DNA from: a virus
DNA: 39,556 nucleotides
Virus record (IMG/VR): IMGVR_UViG_3300018416_000043
Location: 1-39,556 of that record
Direction: 5' to 3' (one strand)
A program made the position numbers and the translations under genes. The notes beneath the pieces are model-generated. The model was not told where the DNA came from. It ran no database searches and worked only from the letters and a program-made list of their open reading frames with translations. This document shows, piece by piece, positions 35,022 through 39,556 of the stretch. Position 1 is the stretch's first letter; each line of letters starts with the position of its first letter.

Positions 35022-35897
35022 ATGAGTATAGCAAGAAGATTAGTATCATCATCGGGAGGAGGAGCAGTGGAACCATTTAGATTTCAATTGACAGTGGCAT
35101 CTGGCCAAACGTATGGGTTACCTTTATTTTCGGTATCAGGTACACAACCTAATATTATAGTAGATTGGGGTGATACATCTGAAAGTACTATAACAGATGT
35201 AAATGATAGTGCTAGATTTCATGCATATACTTCAGCAGGTACATATACTGTTTCAATCATTGGTTCATTACCTGGTTTTAGGGTAGATAATGATATATAC
35301 AAAACATTATATACGGCAATCTTAGATTGGGGAAATGTTGGACTTCGTAGTTTAAATTTCTATGGATGTGTAAATATTACATCAATTCCAAACGCAACTT
35401 CTGGTTTGGGTAGGGTAACTCAATGGAACAACACATTTAGGGGAACAAGTATTACATCAATCCCATCTGGTTTGTTTGATTTCTCAACATCTGCATACGA
35501 ATTTGTGGATACATTTTCATTTACAAAGATAACATCAGTTCCCAACAACTTATTTGATGCTTGTACTGGTGCATCTTCATTTTCATCAACATTTAACGCA
35601 TGTACATCATTAGTAAGTGTACCTAATGAGTTATTCAGATATAATACTAATGTAATTAACTTCTCATCAACATTTAGAAACAACCGAGCATTAACAAATA
35701 TACCTACATTTCAATATAATCAAAATGTTAGTATCTTTTTGAACATATTCAATATGTCATCTACAAATAATGGTTCATCTTCTTGGGGAAATGTTGAAGA
35801 ATTATGGACTAGAAGTCCTGAACCATTGGGAACAAACGCTTTTAACAATTGTACTGGTGCAACTAACTACGCATCAATACCATTTAATTGGAAATAA
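35022..35897 (+). CDS. PKD-like plus BspA-type leucine-rich repeat protein, probable fibre tip
   Basis: This 291-residue protein has an N-terminal PKD-like beta domain (FRFQLTVASGQTYGLPLFSV ... IIVDWGDTSESTITD ... ARFHAYTSAGTYTVSIIGSL, about residues 19-90). About five leucine-rich-like units of the BspA/DUF285 type follow (about 105-260), with the unit SIPSGLFD.ST...FVDTFS.T, FDACTGASSFSSTFNACTSL and LFRYNTNVINFSSTFRNN. It ends with Cys-containing NNCTGATNYASIPFNWK. BspA-type repeats occur in bacterial surface adhesins; a phage tip using them as receptor-binding scaffold fits the position directly after a giant fibre and before a tail-fibre chaperone (inference). An ATG at 35014 is out of frame and leads to an early stop, so 35022 is chosen. 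No signal peptide is seen. Confidence 0.75.
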   Translation: MSIARRLVSSSGGGAVEPFRFQLTVASGQTYGLPLFSVSGTQPNIIVDWGDTSESTITDVNDSARFHAYTSAGTYTVSIIGSLPGFRVDNDIYKTLYTAILDWGNVGLRSLNFYGCVNITSIPNATSGLGRVTQWNNTFRGTSITSIPSGLFDFSTSAYEFVDTFSFTKITSVPNNLFDACTGASSFSSTFNACTSLVSVPNELFRYNTNVINFSSTFRNNRALTNIPTFQYNQNVSIFLNIFNMSSTNNGSSSWGNVEELWTRSPEPLGTNAFNNCTGATNYASIPFNWK

Positions 35898-35899
35898 TT

Positions 35900-36349
35900 A
35901 TGTATTTAAAGATAGAAAACGAAAATATAATATATCCATACACACTTAGTGATTTAAAAATCGATAATCCTAATGTTAGCTTCCCATTATCAATTACTAA
36001 TGATATTTTAGCAGATTTCAATGTATATCCAGTAAATTCAGTAGAATGTGGTACTGATTACACAAAAAATTACGAAGAAGCTACACCAATATTAGTGGAT
36101 TCATCATACATTCAAGTTTGGAACGAATCCGATGCATCTGCTGAAGAAATTTCAACAAAAATAGAAGAAAAGTGGTTAGAAGTTAGAGAACTTAGAGATA
36201 ACTTATTATCACAATCAGATTGGACTCAATTCCAAGATTCCCCAATAACAGGCTCCTCATTAACTGAGTGGCAAACTTACAGACAATCACTTAGAGATAT
36301 AACCTCACAAGAAAATCCATTTTCTTTAACTTGGCCTGCTAGACCTTAG
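35900..36349 (+). CDS. Tail-fibre assembly chaperone-like protein
   Basis: This 149-residue protein has the C-terminal signature of phage tail assembly chaperones: W.E.RE-LRDNLLSQSDWTQFQDSP-(x)-LTEWQTYRQSLRDITSQENP-F...WPARP. These chaperones help fold or trimerise fibre tips and usually sit right after the tip gene, as here. The N-terminal part (MYLKIENENIIYPYTLSDLK ... VNSVECGTDYTKNYEEATP) resembles the beta domain common to this group. The open frame extends to a TTG at 35888, which would overlap the previous gene by ten bases, but the ATG at 35900, two bases after that stop, is the better start and fits the compact style. It is probably specific for the LRR protein or for the collagen-like fibre tip. 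Confidence 0.82.
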   Translation: MYLKIENENIIYPYTLSDLKIDNPNVSFPLSITNDILADFNVYPVNSVECGTDYTKNYEEATPILVDSSYIQVWNESDASAEEISTKIEEKWLEVRELRDNLLSQSDWTQFQDSPITGSSLTEWQTYRQSLRDITSQENPFSLTWPARP

Positions 36350-36368
36350 AAGGTAAAAGATAAATACT

Positions 36369-36379
36369 TTATATTTATA
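36369..36379 (+). promoter_or_regulatory. Putative late promoter of the last unit
   Basis: An exact TTATATTTATA lies in the 56-base gap after the chaperone gene and 26 bases before the ATG at 36406. It is the fifth copy of the motif in front of a transcription unit. Confidence 0.65.
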
Positions 36380-36405
36380 TCTACAAAGAATAGATTTAAA
36401 GTGAT

Positions 36406-36726
36406 ATGAGAATAGATTCACCAAGTTTTTCGGGTTCGATTAATCAAGCACCATCGGCATATGCTGATTTAAGTGGTTCGTTTACTGGTTCCTTTACTGG
36501 AAGTTTTAAGGGTGATATTTCGGTAGATACTGCAGAGTTTACTAACCTAAGTGTAAGAGATTCTCTTAGTTTGGGTTATGAAAAGGATAATAATACCGAA
36601 TTTGTACTCGTATCAAGTGGTTCAATAGCTCTTTCTGGTTCAATAGAATTACAAGGTGGTTCATATAATGTAGATGGGGTAAATGTATTGGATTCGGCAA
36701 TCGCATTCGCAATAGCATTAGGATAA
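36406..36726 (+). CDS. Small fibre-like protein, 106 residues
   Basis: The N-terminus, MRIDSPSFSGSINQAPSAYA, is followed by DLSGSFTGSFTGSFKGDISV, a short Gly-Ser-Phe repeat like those in the large fibre proteins (SGSFSGSFEGDGSG). A beta-rich part follows (EFTNLSVRDSLSLGYEKD, LVSSGSIALSGSIELQGGSY) and a hydrophobic end (DSAIAFAIALG). It looks like a short, separately encoded segment of the repeat modules used in the giants. The function is not known; it may be an adaptor or an evolutionary fragment. It is 10 bases from the next gene and part of the last transcription unit. Confidence 0.65.
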   Translation: MRIDSPSFSGSINQAPSAYADLSGSFTGSFTGSFKGDISVDTAEFTNLSVRDSLSLGYEKDNNTEFVLVSSGSIALSGSIELQGGSYNVDGVNVLDSAIAFAIALG

Positions 36727-36736
36727 AATATAAAAT

Positions 36737-37069
36737 ATGGCAAATACATTTAAAAATAGTATAAAAGGACCAGCTGGAACGGGTGGTTTATTAGTTTATA
36801 GCTGTCCTTCGGCAACTTCGGCAACAGTTATTGGAGTAAATGTGGCTAATATTGTAGCACAAAACATCGAAGTAGATGTTGAGATAACCGATAATTCGGC
36901 TGGAGTAACAAAATATTTAGTAAAGGGGGCAACACTTCCTCAAGGTTCATCAACAATTTTGGTTGGTGGAGAACAAAAGGTGGTTTTGGAAGCAAATGAT
37001 TCAATAACTGTAACATCTTCGGTAAATTCATCAGTAGATGTGGTTGTATCGGTATTGGAAATTACATAA
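36737..37069 (+). CDS. Small beta structural protein, 110 residues
   Basis: The sequence opens MANTFKNSIKGPAGTGGLLV and continues with beta strands SATVIGVNVANIVAQNIEVD, KYLVKGATLPQGSSTILVGG and QKVVLEANDSITVTS ... VDVVVSVLEI. This is a small family I associate with T4-like marine phages, located in fibre gene clusters; its role is unknown. Its C-terminal part parallels the C-terminus of the adaptor at 22057 (GK-LVLE ... VVLSILE), so both may present the same docking face. It lies 12 bases before the second collagen-like fibre gene. Confidence 0.7.
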   Translation: MANTFKNSIKGPAGTGGLLVYSCPSATSATVIGVNVANIVAQNIEVDVEITDNSAGVTKYLVKGATLPQGSSTILVGGEQKVVLEANDSITVTSSVNSSVDVVVSVLEIT

Positions 37070-37081
37070 AAGAAAAAGTGA

Positions 37082-39556
37082 ATGAAATACACAGGTAAAG
37101 ACCCTAATGGTTTAAATCAAATCAGTCAAAGTTTATTATCATTAGATGTAAACGGAGAATCGCAGGTAAATATATCTACTGATTCGGTAAGTATTAATAC
37201 CGAATTATCGGTTGAGAATGGTATTTCAGCTATCTCATATACTGGTTCTGTATTTAGTGGTAGTGAAGTGGTTACATCCACAATTACTGCTGATAGTATA
37301 GTTGTTGATACCATCGATGGTACAACTATTACGAGTACTGAATTTAGTGGTTCTTTTAGTGGTTCATTTCAAGGTGATGGAAACGCTATAACCAATATAC
37401 CTACATCAGCATTAGTTGGTGATATCAATAGAATTGCCGAAGGTGATGCAAATGCAACTATAACCGAAGATAAATTTTCGGTAAATGTTGATGCTGATAT
37501 AACAGGTTCACTATTAGTAACAAATACAGTATCGGCATCATTCATAAAGGGTGATGGTAGTGGTTTAACAAACATATCAGCTGATTCAGTTGGTGATATC
37601 AATAGATTACAATCGGGTTCAGCAATAGCTAGAATCTCTCCTAACGAAGGTTTAGTTACGAACGTGGGAATTGTAACTGAAAAGTATTTAGGCGTAACTG
37701 GTTCGGCTAAAATCGGTGAAAACTTAGATGTAGATGGTACTACAACCACACAAACATTAGATGTAGATGGTACAGCCACAATAAGTACATTAGATGTAGA
37801 GGGAACTGCTACAATTCAAAACTTAAATGTTGAGGGTACAATCACAACAACTGAGTTAAAGGCAACTTACATCTCATCATCAATAATTTATGCAACTGGT
37901 TCAAATAAATTCGGAGATTCGATATCGGACAAGCAAGAATTTACTGGTTCCGTATCTATAAAAGATTCAATACAAATACCATCATATTCTTCAGACCCTG
38001 CGTCTGGTGAAGTTGGTGAAATATATTACAACACTTCAGATACTAACATATATCGTTATACTGGTACTGAATGGGAACAAGCAGCCGGTACGGCTGGTAC
38101 GTCTGGTACATCTGGAACATCGGGTACTTCTGGTACTGGTGGTTCATCAGGTACTGGTGGTTCTTCTGGAACTTCTGGAAGTGGAGGTTCATCTGGGACA
38201 AGTGGAATAGATGGTACATCTGGTTCGTCTGGTTCATCTGGTTCATCTGGTAGTGGAGGAACAAGCGGTAGCGGTGGTACATCTGGTTCATCGGGTAGTA
38301 GTGGTGTTAGTGGTTCATCTGGGACAAGTGGAACTTCTGGTTCATCAGGTACATCTGGTAGTGGTGGCTCTTCTGGTTCAAGCGGTACATCTGGTAGTGG
38401 GGGAACATCTGGTGTAGATGGTTCATCTGGTACATCTGGTAGTGGGGGAACATCAGGAACTTCTGGTTCTGGTGGTACTTCCGGCTCTTCTGGAACTTCT
38501 GGGTCTGGTGGTTCATCTGGCTCATCTGGAACTTCTGGTTCTGGTGGTAGTTCAGGTTCTTCTGGATTTGGTTCATCAGGTTCATCTGGTAGTGGTGGTA
38601 CTTCTGGAACTTCTGGAAGTGGAGGAACATCTGGTTCATCTGGTAGTGGTGGAACCTCTGGTTCTTCTGGAAGTAGTGGTACTTCTGGTAGTGGTGGTAC
38701 ATCTTCATCAGCTGGTACTGGTGGTACTTCAGGTTCATCTGGTTCGTCTGGAACATCTGGTAGTGGAGGAACTTCTGGAAGTGGAGGAACAAGCGGTAGC
38801 GGTGGTTCATCTGGAACTTCTGGAAGTGGAGGTTCTTCAGGTTCTTCGGGTTCGTCTGGTAGAGATGGTGTGAGTGGTGAAGGTGGTGCAGCTGGTTCTT
38901 CTGGTTCATCGGGTTCTTCAGGCTCATCGGGTACATCTGGTTCATCAGGTACTTCGGGCTCTGGTGGTTCATCAGGTACTTCAGGTTCTGGTGGTACATC
39001 AGCATCCGCTGGTAGCGGTGGTACGGCTGGTACATCTGGTTCTTCGGGTTCGTCTGGAACAACTGGTTCACGTGGTACATCTGGTAGTGGAGGAACTTCT
39101 GGTAGTGGAGGAACTTCTGGAAGTGGAGGAACATCTGGTTCTTCTGGAAGTAGTGGTACATCAGCATCCGCTGGTAGTGGTGGTACGGCTGGTACATCAG
39201 GTAGCGGTGGTTCATCTGGAACATCTGGTAGCGGTGGTACATCAGGAACTTCAGGTTCTTCTGGAACATCTGGTTCTGGTGGAACTTCAGGTAGTGGAGG
39301 AAGTAGTGGTACAAGTGGAAGTGGTGGAACATCCGGTTCTGGTGGTACATCTGGTGCATTAGCATTGACTGGTACAACTAACAATGGTTTACTAACATAT
39401 GCTGGTGGAGGAGCCGCAAATGTTGAAAGTAATCTTACCTTTGATGGTTCTATATTTGCAGTAACTGGTAACGCAACAATTACTGGTGATTTAACTGTAA
39501 GTGGTACAACAACATATATCAATACCACAACTCTTAATATTGGTGATAATATTATC
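37082..39556 (+). CDS. Second collagen-like fibre protein, right-truncated
   Basis: The frame is open to the right edge (825 codons visible, no stop). The N-terminal part has fibre repeats like those of the 4018-residue protein (SGSFSGSFQGDGNAITNIPT, KGDGSGLTNIS). At about 220-262 there is a run of four 'TLDVDGTATI'-type units. A SSIIYATGSNKFGD module lies at about 266. A segment IPSYSSDPASGEVGEIYYNT ... IYRYTGTEWEQAAG (about 300-335) looks like a short linker domain seen in phage fibre proteins. Residues 336-757 are about 140 Gly-X-Y triplets, mainly GSS, GTS, GSG and GGT. After this comes LTGTTNNGLLTYAGGGAANV ... ITGDLTVSGTTTYINTTTLN-IGDNII, a classic fibre motif, cut by the window edge. 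The ATG at 37082 is preceded by AAAAGAAAAAGTGA with no strong ribosome-binding site. Confidence 0.88.
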   Translation, partial: MKYTGKDPNGLNQISQSLLSLDVNGESQVNISTDSVSINTELSVENGISAISYTGSVFSGSEVVTSTITADSIVVDTIDGTTITSTEFSGSFSGSFQGDGNAITNIPTSALVGDINRIAEGDANATITEDKFSVNVDADITGSLLVTNTVSASFIKGDGSGLTNISADSVGDINRLQSGSAIARISPNEGLVTNVGIVTEKYLGVTGSAKIGENLDVDGTTTTQTLDVDGTATISTLDVEGTATIQNLNVEGTITTTELKATYISSSIIYATGSNKFGDSISDKQEFTGSVSIKDSIQIPSYSSDPASGEVGEIYYNTSDTNIYRYTGTEWEQAAGTAGTSGTSGTSGTSGTGGSSGTGGSSGTSGSGGSSGTSGIDGTSGSSGSSGSSGSGGTSGSGGTSGSSGSSGVSGSSGTSGTSGSSGTSGSGGSSGSSGTSGSGGTSGVDGSSGTSGSGGTSGTSGSGGTSGSSGTSGSGGSSGSSGTSGSGGSSGSSGFGSSGSSGSGGTSGTSGSGGTSGSSGSGGTSGSSGSSGTSGSGGTSSSAGTGGTSGSSGSSGTSGSGGTSGSGGTSGSGGSSGTSGSGGSSGSSGSSGRDGVSGEGGAAGSSGSSGSSGSSGTSGSSGTSGSGGSSGTSGSGGTSASAGSGGTAGTSGSSGSSGTTGSRGTSGSGGTSGSGGTSGSGGTSGSSGSSGTSASAGSGGTAGTSGSGGSSGTSGSGGTSGTSGSSGTSGSGGTSGSGGSSGTSGSGGTSGSGGTSGALALTGTTNNGLLTYAGGGAANVESNLTFDGSIFAVTGNATITGDLTVSGTTTYINTTTLNIGDNII
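38087..39352 (+). repeat. Collagen-like repeat of second fibre, about 140 triplets
   Basis: Gly recurs every third residue with Ser/Thr at X and Y, and SGSGGTSGSGG units (Gly also in the Y position) are common, unlike the first array. SASAGSGGTAGTSG-like segments recur near 39000 and 39160. The repeat period is 9 bases; no proline is seen. Confidence 0.93.

Noticed and set aside
34498-35897. Diversity-generating retroelement target at a fibre tip
   Set aside because: No reverse transcriptase gene, template repeat or characteristic initiation site is seen in the window, and the tip sequences show no paired repeat with adenine-specific differences.
35888-35900. TTG start of the chaperone gene giving four extra residues
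   Set aside because: The ATG at 35900 follows the previous stop by two bases and gives the expected family start; TTG would need a 10-base overlap and has no ribosome-binding site.
30541-39352. Short tandem repeats that could be mistaken for a CRISPR array or a satellite
   Set aside because: Period is 9 bases without unique spacers, the frame is open, and the translated pattern is Gly-X-Y.

Overview
The window is a late structural region of a tailed phage (Caudoviricetes, contractile-tail T4-like type). All 17 genes are on the + strand, tightly packed and AT-rich, and many junctions overlap by 1-4 bases (TAATG or ATGA). I recognise gp22-like scaffold, gp23-like major capsid protein, gp13-like and gp14-like neck proteins and a gp15-like tail-completion protein. 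The fibre and appendage families resemble those I know from marine T4-like phages. Host identity is not directly visible. A-rich leaders and a repeated TATATTTA-type promoter core, close to the Bacteroidota -7 pattern TAnnTTTG, weakly suggest a Bacteroidota host, but this is inference only.

Layout. 2-1733: a left-truncated acidic gene of unknown function and a DUF3008-like gene, closed by a strong terminator. 1735-4826: a long leader, then scaffold and capsid genes, closed by a terminator with a 10-bp stem and GAAA loop. 4854-6353: a 73-residue protein with a triple decapeptide repeat and a 420-residue fibre-like protein. 6375-22015: neck proteins 13 and 14, tail-completion protein 15, two small beta-domain proteins and a 4057-residue giant. 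22028-36349: an adaptor carrying one copy of the giant's helical repeat, a 4018-residue fibre with a very long collagen-like stretch, a PKD/BspA-type leucine-rich protein and its probable tail-fibre chaperone. 36369-39556: two small appendage proteins and a right-truncated second collagen-like fibre. The motif TTATATTTATA, or a one-base variant, sits in the gap before each of the five transcription units, so it is probably the late promoter.

How the parts fit. The head module (scaffold, capsid) is followed directly by neck and tail-completion genes, an order unlike T4 (13-14-15 ... 22-23). The remaining two thirds is one large adhesion apparatus. It contains two giant genes of about 12 kb each, built from a few modules (helical CxRDVG repeat, SSSF..NG repeat, GSVTASV repeat, GXY collagen-like repeat, SSIIYSSGSN module) that recur across genes.

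Most notable: (1) in the 4057-residue protein the 21 helical repeats are not interchangeable but follow a grammar of first, middle and last types, in five blocks of 3, 6, 3, 3 and 6 copies; (2) the 4018-residue protein has about 1,320 residues of essentially proline-free Gly-Ser/Thr-Ser triplets with periodic paired +1/-1 interruptions; (3) the giant contains a cupredoxin-like domain lacking recognisable copper ligands. I see no tRNA, insertion sequence, CRISPR array, integrase, reverse transcriptase or origin.
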